Assembly: GCA_963782495.1 (NCBI GenBank)
Contig: CAWAJU010000009.1
Coordinates: 310,001 to 374,000 of the forward strand
Direction of reading: 5' to 3'
Source of the DNA: DASQBT01 sp963782495
Lineage (GTDB): Bacteria > Pseudomonadota > Gammaproteobacteria > Burkholderiales > Thiobacillaceae
DNA length: 64,000 nucleotides
This document shows positions 43,999 through 52,399 of this stretch, in pieces. A program made the position numbers and the translations under genes. Positions within the stretch are counted from its first letter, which is position 1, and the number at the start of each line of letters is the position of its first letter. The notes below the pieces were generated by a model that saw only the letters and a program-made list of their open reading frames with translations, was not told the DNA's origin and searched no databases.

Positions 43999-44700
43999 AT
44001 GCTGAAAATCCGCCACGTAGCTGCCGTTGTGTTGGGGATGCTGCTGTACTCGGGGGCGCCCTATGCTGCTCAGGTAAGCGTTGGTATCGGTTTTCCGGGG
44101 GTAAGTATCGGGATCAACCTGCCGGCCTATCCGCGACTCGTCCGCGTGCCGGGTTACCCGGTCTACTACGCGCCGCAACTGGACGCAAACTTCTTCTTTT
44201 ACGACGGTATGTACTGGGTTTTCCAAAATGACGACTGGTACGCGAGCTCCTGGTACAACGGACCTTGGGAACTTGTGAATCGTGATGATGTGCCGCCGTT
44301 CGTCCTGCGCGTCCCGGTACGCTACTACCGTCATGCACCTGCGTACTTCCGCGGCTGGCGCGCGGATGCGCCGCCACGTTGGGGCGACCACTGGGGCCAT
44401 GATTGGGAACAGCATAGAAGGGGTTGGGATCACTGGAACCGCCGCGCTGCCCCGAGACCTGCCCCGCTGCCTGCGTTTCAGCGGAAATATTCCGGGGATC
44501 GCTATCCCCGACAAGTGGAACAGCAGCACCAGCTTCTCGAACGGCATTACCGTTACCAGCCTCGTGACCCCGTGGTGCGGCAACACTATAAGAGCCAAGG
44601 TCGGGATCAGCAGGGGCAGGGTCGGGATCAGGGTACTGGTCACGATAAAGGACAGGGTCGGGGTTCTGAGCATGAACGGGGTCGGGATCGCAATCATTAA
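43999..44700 (+). CDS. Secreted Trp/Tyr-rich protein (copy 1)
   Basis: 233 aa; GGAGGT before the ATG. After a signal peptide the core reads VSVGIGFPGVSIGINLP, YPVYYAPQLDANFFFYDGMY, WVFQNDDWYASSWYNGPWEL and APPRWGDHWG. The C-terminal third is low complexity (GRDQQGQGRDQG). A paralogue with a longer tail lies at 48175-49263. Such proteins are common in betaproteobacteria without assigned role; aromatic-rich repeats suggest surface or cell-wall contact. Confidence 0.7.
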   Translation: MLKIRHVAAVVLGMLLYSGAPYAAQVSVGIGFPGVSIGINLPAYPRLVRVPGYPVYYAPQLDANFFFYDGMYWVFQNDDWYASSWYNGPWELVNRDDVPPFVLRVPVRYYRHAPAYFRGWRADAPPRWGDHWGHDWEQHRRGWDHWNRRAAPRPAPLPAFQRKYSGDRYPRQVEQQHQLLERHYRYQPRDPVVRQHYKSQGRDQQGQGRDQGTGHDKGQGRGSEHERGRDRNH

Positions 44701-44756
44701 CGCAAGCTGAGCCAGTCTTCGCTTTCCCCGGGCGTATACGCTGCCGTGCGCACCCG

Positions 44757-44818
44757 CTTGGCGCGTAGCGGCATGGCGGACGGGCTTCTCGATCGAAATA
44801 GAAGTTCCGCTGGCAAAC
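44757..44818 (-). pseudogene. Short remnant resembling the start of the 42626-43543 gene
   Basis: The stretch from TTGGCGCGTAGCGG to CTGGCAAAC aligns at roughly two-thirds identity, by eye, with the N-terminal coding part of the 305-aa gene near 43408-43470. No intact frame remains. Confidence 0.35.
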
Positions 44819-44883
44819 CAGACGCCTCACACAGTCTGGATTGATTGAACCTAATGCCGCAGCTGGCGCCGTTGACCCACGCG

Positions 44884-46443
44884 TTAGCGCCAGTCGACCG
44901 CACCGAAGTGTTCGTCGCCGATATAACTGTAGAAGAGCCCCACCGTCGATCTTTCCTGGGTTCTGTCGCCCAGCAAGGGGTAGGTCGCATCGCGACGGTT
45001 CCACAGAAACTTGACGGCGATGGCGTGCTGCTTGTGAATGGGTACCGTGAGCGTCACGTCGGCGCGGGAGATGTTGTCGTGCCCACCGGTGCCGCCGGAA
45101 CCGATTCCGCTCACGAAATACTCCCGTGCCGTCAGGTCGAGCGAGGCCGTGTCGCCAAAAATGAAGCGCAGCGCCAATAGGGCCTGTGGCGCCATGCCAT
45201 AGTGGTAGTCTCCCTCGTCAGCGCCGTGCAGGGTTCCCACCGCGGCATAGCCGGCGCCGACCAGAGCGGTGCCCTGCAATGCGACGGTTCGGGACAGCCA
45301 CTGCTGGGCGGTGGTGCCGAGAGACAGCGCGGTGGTGGATATGCGATAGGCCTGCGGCGAAATGTAGTCGTAGCTGCCGTAGAGACCCCAGACGCCCCGA
45401 TAATCGTCACCTGCATCGTAGGCCTTGCCGGTCAGCAGTCCGCGCGTCTGGATGTTTTCGAACACGTTGGCGCTGGAAGCGGTGGCCTGGAAAGCAAAGT
45501 AGTCGAAAGGACGGTCGTACTCGTAGCCGGGCTCGCCCGGCAAACCGTACTCCATGGCAAAGTCCGCCAGAACCTCATTGCGCTTGAGCTCAGTCGAAGT
45601 GCCCTGGACGTTGCGCGTGGCAGCGTTCAAGCCCAGTTGCACGCGGCTGTAATAGGCCGCTCGGCGACTGGAGAAGACGGGATCGAACCGATCGCCGAAG
45701 GCAAGGCGGTTGAAGCCGGTCGACGGGGAGATGGCGGCGGCGGCGGTTTCACGCCAGAACCGGGGCACACGGTCGCCTTGCTCAAGCACCAGGCTCGACA
45801 TCCGGAATAGCGCCTCGCCGAGGAAGCTGCCGGCAATGCCGCTCGCGACCTGGTCATTCCTGGCGGGCGGCGTATTTTCGCCCGCGATCTCCCATGCCAC
45901 GCTGCCCGCAAAGGTGTAGCCGGCCGACTCCCAATAACCGAGGCCCGCGGAACGCGCGAAGCCATGGTACATCGAGCCCTGGTAAGGGTGACCGAACTGG
46001 TTCACCTGGTAGGGATCGTTGTCGGTGGCCCAGGCGCTGCGCAGGTTGTGCCGGATCGACGAAAGGGTGACACCGTAGTCGCTGCTCCCGCTGACTTGGT
46101 CGTTGACGCGATTCAGCAGGACGTCGAAGCCGAGGATCTCCAGGGCCGGGATCGAATAGCTCTTGCGTGCACCGAACTCCGGCAGCGAATCGGACGCCAT
46201 CTCTGCGGAGGCCGGGATCGACGGTTCGCTCGCCTGTGCCAGCATTCTCCTGGGGAAGCGATGCGAAAAGGGCTTGCCCCAGAGCAGATCCGGCGACCAC
46301 TCGAGCCTGGATGTCTGGGAAGCGCGTGCCGAGACATCGTCCCTGGACGCCGCCCCGGGCGGCACGCCGAAAGCGGCGGGCTCCTGCGTGACCGCGCCTC
46401 GCGCGGCCATCGAGAGCAACGCGACAACAGCGCCGAAGAGCAT
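44884..46443 (-). CDS. DUF3943 outer-membrane-type protein
   Basis: 519 aa from the ATG at 46443; a TTG eleven codons earlier (46476) is also possible. A signal helix (MLFGAVVALLSMAARGAVTQ) precedes SIPALEILGFDVLLNRVND and PYQVNQFGHPYQGSMYHGFA, the core of DUF3943. The C-terminal half alternates like a beta barrel and ends YIGDEHFGAVDWR. Expected in the outer membrane. A diverged copy of a short internal segment recurs at 47890-47946. Confidence 0.78.
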   Translation of the reverse strand: MLFGAVVALLSMAARGAVTQEPAAFGVPPGAASRDDVSARASQTSRLEWSPDLLWGKPFSHRFPRRMLAQASEPSIPASAEMASDSLPEFGARKSYSIPALEILGFDVLLNRVNDQVSGSSDYGVTLSSIRHNLRSAWATDNDPYQVNQFGHPYQGSMYHGFARSAGLGYWESAGYTFAGSVAWEIAGENTPPARNDQVASGIAGSFLGEALFRMSSLVLEQGDRVPRFWRETAAAAISPSTGFNRLAFGDRFDPVFSSRRAAYYSRVQLGLNAATRNVQGTSTELKRNEVLADFAMEYGLPGEPGYEYDRPFDYFAFQATASSANVFENIQTRGLLTGKAYDAGDDYRGVWGLYGSYDYISPQAYRISTTALSLGTTAQQWLSRTVALQGTALVGAGYAAVGTLHGADEGDYHYGMAPQALLALRFIFGDTASLDLTAREYFVSGIGSGGTGGHDNISRADVTLTVPIHKQHAIAVKFLWNRRDATYPLLGDRTQERSTVGLFYSYIGDEHFGAVDWR

Positions 46444-46651
46444 CGATCCGACCCGACCGCTATACCGTTTCTTCAAAGCTTTTCCCCTTCGATTATCCCT
46501 ATGGCAACCTGTCTTACGACAGTAAACGCCGAAACAATTCCGTCCACTCCATCCCACGCTCAAGACGATCTCTTGTCGATGCTGGCCAGCAGCAGAACTG
46601 CGTGCCGTGTGGATTTCCTTGAGGATTAGATACCCCCCTGCCAGGGCGCTC

Positions 46652-46667
46652 CGTGCGTTATCGCACA
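46652..46667. promoter_or_regulatory. Crp-like palindrome upstream of DUF3943 gene
   Basis: CGTGCGTTATCGCACA matches nine of ten fixed positions, 209 bp before the gene. Confidence 0.55.
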
Positions 46668-46794
46668 TAATGCGGGGCAGGTTGACAGTCGTGTTGCCGG
46701 CGTGGATCAATTGCCTGCCCGCCCCGGCCTGGGTATGGACGAAATCAACACTAAAACATCTTCGAACGTCCAACATGCCTGGCCGATCGCCTTA

Positions 46795-46810
46795 TGTTCG
46801 ATATCGAACG
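46795..46810. promoter_or_regulatory. Crp-like palindrome upstream of mipA-like gene
   Basis: TGTTCGATATCGAACG, a near-perfect dyad 216 bp before the MipA-like gene. About 45 bp around it (from GCCTGGCCGATCG) resemble the site at 48055. No further feature was seen in the 46444-47025 gap. Confidence 0.6.
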
Positions 46811-47025
46811 GAAGTACCTGGGCAAGAGCAGTATGGTTTTGCCAGCGAGCATTGGTGTCGCATTTGGTTGGCAAGCGTGACTGAAACTTTGCTTAACCTC
46901 CGCATGGGTCGAAATTGGGGAATGAATCCGTGCTCCGCCACCCTCGTCTTCACCGTCACGGAATACCCCGACACCATGCCCCGCTGCACTTTTCGATTGA
47001 CACCAATCATGGAGCGTGAAGCCAA

Positions 47026-47832
47026 ATGAAGACTGCCCGACCCGCATTTAGACCGATCCCAGCCGCGTTGAAGTTCGCGGCATTCGCATGCGGCCTGATG
47101 GTGCCAGCTGTCGCTTTCGCAGAGCTCTCCAATGAAACGCTGCTCGGCCCTGGCTTGCGCTCGCAGCCGGCCTACGATGGTTCGGATTCTCAGCGCGTAG
47201 CGTTCGTCCCGGTTGTCCGCTACTTTGGCCAGCCCTGGTTCGCGCGCTCGACCCAGGGCGTGCTCGAGGGCGGCGTAAGAATGGAGCTTGCGCCGGGGCT
47301 CAATGCCGGCGCGCAAGTTGCCTACGAGCCAGGGCGCAAAACGGGTGATTCAGATTTCCTCAAGAGTCACGGCGTCCCGGATGTCGACCGTGGAGCGTCG
47401 GTCGGCCTGCACCTCGAATGGAATCACATGTTCGGACCCATGCCGATCACACTGCTTGCGCGCGCGCGGCAGAATACCGATTCCGACCTCGGCGCCCAGG
47501 CCGATTTGCGCCTGAGCGCAGGCGTATACCGTGGCGGACGCTTCGCCACAGGCATATTTGCCCAGGCGACATGGGCGAATGCGAAATCTACCAACGCTTG
47601 CTACGGCATCACGGCGCAGGAGTCGGTTGCCACGGGCTTGCCGACATTCCATGCAGCAAGCGGATTGTTGTTCGCAAGCGTGGGAGCCCTCTGGTCGGTT
47701 GATTTGAGCCAAAAATGGATCGTCGTCGGAAGCGTTGAGTCGCGCCACCTGAAGGGTGACGGGGCTGACAGTCCGCTTGCGGAGCGCGGGTCGAATTACT
47801 ATGCGAGCGCGGGCCTGGCCTATCGTTTTTGA
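47026..47832 (+). CDS. MipA/OmpV family outer-membrane protein
   Basis: 268 aa; GGAGCG precedes the ATG. A signal peptide (cleaving after AFA) is followed by ETLLGPGLRSQPAYDGSDSQ, VPVVRYFGQPWFARSTQGVL, GAQVAYEPGRKT and a C-terminal SPLAERGSNYYASAGLAYRF, the MipA/OmpV pattern with a terminal aromatic residue as in outer-membrane barrels. Members scaffold murein enzymes or act as porin-like proteins. Confidence 0.85.
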   Translation: MKTARPAFRPIPAALKFAAFACGLMVPAVAFAELSNETLLGPGLRSQPAYDGSDSQRVAFVPVVRYFGQPWFARSTQGVLEGGVRMELAPGLNAGAQVAYEPGRKTGDSDFLKSHGVPDVDRGASVGLHLEWNHMFGPMPITLLARARQNTDSDLGAQADLRLSAGVYRGGRFATGIFAQATWANAKSTNACYGITAQESVATGLPTFHAASGLLFASVGALWSVDLSQKWIVVGSVESRHLKGDGADSPLAERGSNYYASAGLAYRF

Positions 47833-47889
47833 AGCGTCATTCGCAGGGACGCCCGAGCCGGTTGTGCGCAATCCATCATAACGGCCCGG

Positions 47890-47946
47890 ACCATGCTCGA
47901 GTTCCGGAAAAGCGCCTCGCCAAGAAAGCTGCCGGCAATGCCGCTC
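47890..47946 (-). pseudogene. Remnant duplicate of a DUF3943 gene segment
   Basis: About 57 bp match 45790-45846 inside the DUF3943 gene, including GCGCCTCGCC and GCTGCCGGCAATGCCGCTC, in the same orientation. No reading frame survives. Confidence 0.5.
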
Positions 47947-48054
47947 TCAGGCAGAAATGTGAGTTAACACGTCTTTGCTGGAGCGTGGGCGACATCAATG
48001 CGCAAAGCGAGCAAAGCCTCTTGCAAAGACAGACAAGCCTGGCCGATGACTTTA

Positions 48055-48070
48055 TGTACGATACCGCACG
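48055..48070. promoter_or_regulatory. Crp-like palindrome upstream of secreted protein copy 2
   Basis: TGTACGATACCGCACG matches nine of ten fixed positions, 105 bp before the ATG; the paralogue has its site at 104 bp. Apart from the remnant above, the 47833-48174 gap shows nothing. Confidence 0.6.
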
Positions 48071-48174
48071 GACGTGCCTGGACAGGTGTGGGTAGTATTC
48101 GAACTGTCAGAGTCGGTGTCGTGCTTCGCGCATGATCACGATTCAAAATGCTCTATCAAACGGGAGATCTCGAA

Positions 48175-49263
48175 ATGTTCAAAATCCGCCACGCAGTCGT
48201 TGTACTGGGCTTCTTGTTGTGTCCCTTGGCTCCGGCCTCGGCTCAGGTGAGCATCGGTATCGGGTTTCCAAATGTCAGCATCGGAATCAACCTGCCGATG
48301 TTTCCGGATCTCGTCCAGGTACCGGACTACCCGGTCTACTACGCGCCACGCCTGGACGCGAACTACTTCTTCTATGACGGCATGTACTGGGTCTTCCAGA
48401 ACGACAACTGGTATGCGAGTGACTGGTACAACGGACCATGGGAATCTGTCGATCCGTATGATGTACCCGACTATCTCCTGCGTATCCCGGTGCGCTACTA
48501 CCGCCAACCTCCTGCCTACTTCCGCGGCTGGGGATATGATGCGCCGCCACGCTGGGGTGACCACTGGGGCCGCGGTTGGGAACAACGCAGAAGCGGCTGG
48601 GACAGATGGAACCGCGGTGCTGCCCCCGCGCCCGCCCCGCTACCTTTCTACCAGCGCCAATATTCCGGGGATCGCTATCCGCGGCAGGTGGAACAGCAGC
48701 ATGAGCTGAACAGGCAGAACTACCGTTACCGGCCGAACGACCCTGTGGTGCGCCAACATTATCAGGCACGGCCTGTGCAAGCTGCACCTGAGCCTGCTCA
48801 GCGCAGAAGGCAGAGCGCGCCGCAGAATGGAAATCCGTGGCTACAAGGCGAGCGGCGCCCCAACCCGCCACCCGCGGCTCCACAGGGCACGCCGCAGGGC
48901 AGAAATCCCTACCTACAGGGTAACCGGCCTTCCTATCCGGCACCGGCGGATCACCAGAACGCGCAAACTGCCTCGCACGCACAACCGCCGCAACAAGGAA
49001 GTGGAAACGTACCAAGGACAGCGCCAACGCAGGCCCCTCCTCAACAGAGGGGCACAGCAGCCTCCGTTCAGAGCCGACAGCCCGCGCAGCAAAGTGCAGT
49101 CCAGCCCAAGCAGCAGATGCCGGCATTGCAAGGCCGGGACGCGCAACAGCAAGGCAAGGGCGCCAAACCTGAGCCAAGAAAGGGCAAGGATCAGAAACGC
49201 GGTCAGGATCAGGGACAGGGACCCGGGCAGGATCAGGGACGAGGTCGGGATCGCAATGAGTAA
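48175..49263 (+). CDS. Secreted Trp/Tyr-rich protein with long Gln/Pro tail (copy 2)
   Basis: 362 aa; CGGGAGA before the ATG. The N-terminal 200 residues parallel copy 1 (VSIGIGFPNVSIGINLP, YPVYYAPRLDANYFFYDGMY, WVFQNDNWYASDWYNGPW). The tail is 160 residues longer, with NPWLQGERRPNP and NPYLQGNRPSYP repeats and a Q/P/R-rich end. The unstructured tail looks like a surface or cell-wall anchor region. Confidence 0.7.
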   Translation: MFKIRHAVVVLGFLLCPLAPASAQVSIGIGFPNVSIGINLPMFPDLVQVPDYPVYYAPRLDANYFFYDGMYWVFQNDNWYASDWYNGPWESVDPYDVPDYLLRIPVRYYRQPPAYFRGWGYDAPPRWGDHWGRGWEQRRSGWDRWNRGAAPAPAPLPFYQRQYSGDRYPRQVEQQHELNRQNYRYRPNDPVVRQHYQARPVQAAPEPAQRRRQSAPQNGNPWLQGERRPNPPPAAPQGTPQGRNPYLQGNRPSYPAPADHQNAQTASHAQPPQQGSGNVPRTAPTQAPPQQRGTAASVQSRQPAQQSAVQPKQQMPALQGRDAQQQGKGAKPEPRKGKDQKRGQDQGQGPGQDQGRGRDRNE

Positions 49264-49416
49264 TCCAAGCTGACCCAGGATGCGTCCTTACCCGGAAGGG
49301 TGCGTTTGACGCCTGCGCTCTTTCAGAGTCGTGGACCGCGCGGTTCCTCCCCGGGCCCCACCACCGAAAGCGTCGAAATTTATTGCCGATGATCTTCACT
49401 AATAGGAGTAGCAAAA

Positions 49417-49563
49417 ATGCTCGAAACTATTGCGGTTATCCTGCTTATCCTCTGGCTGCTGGGCCTGGTTTCCTCGTACACCATGGGCGGATTCATACAC
49501 ATTCTCCTGGTCATCGCGATCGTGGTGATTGTGATCCGCGTCATTCAGGGGCGGCGAGTGTAG
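49417..49563 (+). CDS. Lmo0937-type small membrane protein
   Basis: 48 aa; AATAGGAG before the ATG. Reads MLETIAVILLILWLLGLVSS, then YTMGGFIHILLVIAIVV and ends VIQGRRV: two membrane helices with a short GG turn. This is the lmo0937-like family, usually found next to stress proteins. Role unknown. Confidence 0.8.
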   Translation: MLETIAVILLILWLLGLVSSYTMGGFIHILLVIAIVVIVIRVIQGRRV

Positions 49564-49697
49564 GGGTCCTGCAACGGGTGGCCTATGCCGCGGGTGGTCA
49601 GATGTGATGCGGCCCGGTCATTCGCGGTTTCAGTCTTGCCGGGCTCTTTCGGCGGCAAGAGGGTGAACATCGGTGTGGCGGTAGCGGAGAAGATGAG

Positions 49698-49910
49698 ATG
49701 AATGCAGTCAAGATTTTTGCGATCCTTTTGATCGTGGCCGGCGGTCTGGGCTTGCTGTATGGCGGTTTCACCTACACCAAGGAAACCCATCAGGCCAAGC
49801 TGGGTCCCATCGAGTTGTCGGTCAAGGATACGGAGACCGTAAATGTTCCGATCTGGGCCGGCGTGGGTGCGATCGTGGCTGGCGTGATTCTGCTTTTTGC
49901 ACGCAAGTAA
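49698..49910 (+). CDS. DUF3185 small membrane protein
   Basis: 70 aa; GGAGAAGA before the ATG. Helix (KIFAILLIVAGGLGLLYGGF), polar loop (TYTKETHQAKLGPIELSVKD) and helix (VPIWAGVGAIVAGVILLFAR). The family has no assigned function. It may follow the lmo0937-type gene in one transcript (134 bp apart). Confidence 0.8.
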   Translation: MNAVKIFAILLIVAGGLGLLYGGFTYTKETHQAKLGPIELSVKDTETVNVPIWAGVGAIVAGVILLFARK

Positions 49911-50427
49911 GTGATCAAGGCCTGGTTCCTCCGGGTGGGCGATCCAAACCGGCTGTCCGCCGTGATGAGCTGCGCCGCGTGAGGTGAAGGGCAGGCCAAC
50001 GGATGCGCGACAGCCACATATGGGGCCTAGCCCATGGCTCGCGCTTGAACCTCAATGCAAGACCCTTGGCAGTCCACCGTGACGACGCTGCAGCCAGCAA
50101 CGGAGAAAAGCGCGGAAGATATGTCTGATAATCGTCAGCCCGAAAACGACTGGCAGCTACCGTTCGGCGAGATCTCCCGGCCCATGTCCGGTAACGAATT
50201 CACAGCGGAAGTAGTCTGCTCCAATCTCCACCGGCAGTTCAGGCCGACTCTGAGATGACCAGGCGGGATTGCTATCAGGCCGAAGTTCGGCCTCAGGCGA
50301 CGAAGCGGATTTGATTCGCTCCGTCCGCAGTGCAAACAGCGCCGGATACAGGCTTGTCTGGGCAATTCGACCGGCCGCTTCCGTGATGCCAGGCGAGCAG
50401 ACACGACCGAGCTTGTGTAAGAACAGA
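49911..50427. other. 517-bp region without a convincing gene
   Basis: A minus-strand frame with AGRIAQTSLYPALFALRTE runs through here but has no good start or known family. Part may belong to the end of the decayed ISL3 element that follows. Confidence 0.35.
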
Positions 50428-51406
50428 AGAAGTCCCTGACCATCGCGATTGATTTCGTCACCAGCAGCCGGTTTGCGGTTCCCGGCATCGCGGGCAGCCA
50501 CACCGCGCACGACGCCGTCACCAAGCGCTACCGGCACCAGAACCTCTTCCAACACGAGTGCGGCCTCGAAGCGCGCATGCCGCGGGTGCGGGCGCCCGAC
50601 GGCTCCACCCGCCTGGTCGAGCCCGATTGGGCGGGCAAGCTTGCCGGCTCCACGCTGCTGTTCGAGGCACTGATCATCATTTTGTGCCGGGAGATGACCT
50701 TTGCGGCCGTGTCCCGCTTGGTCAACCCGCGCTGGCATTGGGTTACCGCTATCTGTGCCCGCTGCGTCGATATGGCCGCCGATGAGACCTCCCGCGCCCG
50801 CGGACATGACTACGTCCGGCTCTTTGCCGATGTCGACGAGCGCAAGTCTTCTTCGTCGCCGACGGGCCCAGCGCCGATACTGAAAGCCTTCGCCGAGGAT
50901 CTCACGGCCCACGAGGGCGATCCCGAGGCCATCGAGTCGGTGTCCATCTACGTGACGCCGGCCTTCACCAAGCGTGTCGCCGGGCACCCGCCCAATGGCC
51001 GCATCACTTTCGACAAGTTCCACGTCATTGCCCATGTCTCCAACGCCGCGGACAAAACCCGGCGCATCGCACAACGCGCGCCTGGCTCTACAGTGAGCCG
51101 TTGCGCGACATCCTCGGACGAAAGCAGATCGCCGTGGCGCGCGGCACGCTCGCCCAGTGGTGCACCAACGTCATAGGATCGAAAGTTGAACCCCTGAAAG
51201 AGGTAGCCCGTCTGATCCGCAACCACTTCCAGCGCATCGTCGTCGGGGCGCAGACGCGCCAGACCAATGGCGTCCTTGAAGCCCTGAATGGACTGTTCCA
51301 GGCGGCTACGCGCAATGCATGCGGCTATGGCCAATTCTGCACCATTCGTACCGTGATCTTCCCGATCGCAGAAAAGTGGACTTCACCACTTCAACCCGGA
51401 TGCCGC
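50428..51406 (+). pseudogene. ISL3-family transposase, decayed
   Basis: Homology starts at LTIAIDFVTSSRFAVPG and continues through RYRHQNLFQHECGLEARMPR, LVEPDWAGKLAGSTLLFEAL and ETSRARGHDYVRLFADVDER. About 20 residues are missing before ETSR, frames slip near 50850, and a larger internal deletion joins DKTRRIAQ to RAWLYSEPLRDILGRKQ in another frame. The end reads QTRQTNGVLEALNGLFQAAT. The start and terminal repeats are lost. It cannot be active. Confidence 0.8.
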
Positions 51407-51422
51407 TTAACCCACTCGAAAT

Positions 51423-52391
51423 TCAAATGCGCCAAACATTTGCATCAGGGTCGCGCTCATGGGGAGTAAGACCGGAGGATGAGAAGGAGGCAGTGCCTTG
51501 CAGGCTTGCTGCCGAGGATGCGTTGCAGGCACCCTGCGTCTTCGGTTCGACATCAACGTTAAGCTTGCCAAAGGAGGCGCGCAGAGTAACGGGCGTGAGC
51601 CCTGCTTGGCGGATTGCTGTCAGCAGGGGTGGCAACACGTCAAGCACGACTGGCTGACCCGTGCTGGTGCGAGCCGCATTCCCATCGTGAAGAAGCAGGA
51701 TATCGCCGGCACGCAGGTTGTGCAGCAACCGGCGCAGCACTATATTCGGCTTTATACAGCGCGTATCGAAGCCGCGCTTCGTCCAACCGGTCAATGTCAG
51801 ACGATGCTGCATCAGAAGCGGCCATAGCAGCGGGTTGCGAAACCCGGCCGGCGCACGGAAGAAACTCGGCCTCACGCCGGTCGCTGCGATCAGCTGCTGC
51901 TGTCCCGCGCTCAGTTCGCGGGAGTAGCCTCGCAGACCAAGCAGGGCGAAGGTATGACGATGGCGGGAGGTGTGATTTTCCACCGCATGGCCGCGCTGAA
52001 TGACGTTTCGACACAGGTCAGAATAGGCGAGTGCCCGTTCCCCGATAAAGAAAAACGAAGCCTTTACGCCGTAGTCGTCGAGCAGGTCGAGTACGGCAGG
52101 TGTCACCTCGGGATCAGGTCCGTCGTCAAACGTCAAAGCGATTTCGCCGCGCGCTGCGCTGTCGGATGGCAGGCGAACCAGATTGGGCCCCAGCCACTGG
52201 CAGCGCGGGCACATTGTGGCTGCGACAACCGCCAGGTTGCAGGCAATCACCATGCCCAACGCCCAGTGCCACTGTGCCGGCTGCAAAATGATGATTAACA
52301 GCGCAGCCAAGTGCAAGGCGGCAATTGTCCATAGCTGCGGGGTTGGCCGCAACGGCAGGTTCACGGGTACATGCTGTTGATTAAGGAGCAT
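51423..52391 (-). CDS. Polysaccharide deacetylase (NodB) family membrane protein
   Basis: 322 aa; AAGGAG-like bases are absent, but it starts eight bases after the transporter stop. Two N-terminal helices (about 20-60) precede a NodB domain: TFDDGPDPEVTP, the metal pair in ENHTSRHRH, RAPAGFRNP and ILLLHDG. It would remove N-acetyl or similar groups at the membrane. The last 40 residues look unrelated to the family and end beside the ISL3 remnant. As last gene of the minus-strand polyene operon it may modify the final product. Confidence 0.82.
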   Translation of the reverse strand: MLLNQQHVPVNLPLRPTPQLWTIAALHLAALLIIILQPAQWHWALGMVIACNLAVVAATMCPRCQWLGPNLVRLPSDSAARGEIALTFDDGPDPEVTPAVLDLLDDYGVKASFFFIGERALAYSDLCRNVIQRGHAVENHTSRHRHTFALLGLRGYSRELSAGQQQLIAATGVRPSFFRAPAGFRNPLLWPLLMQHRLTLTGWTKRGFDTRCIKPNIVLRRLLHNLRAGDILLLHDGNAARTSTGQPVVLDVLPPLLTAIRQAGLTPVTLRASFGKLNVDVEPKTQGACNASSAASLQGTASFSSSGLTPHERDPDANVWRI

Positions 52392-52399
52392 ATCGACAA

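Noticed and set aside
50157..51074. 305-codon minus-strand frame over the ISL3 remnant
   Set aside because: Antisense to clear transposase homology; no recognised domain in the frame.
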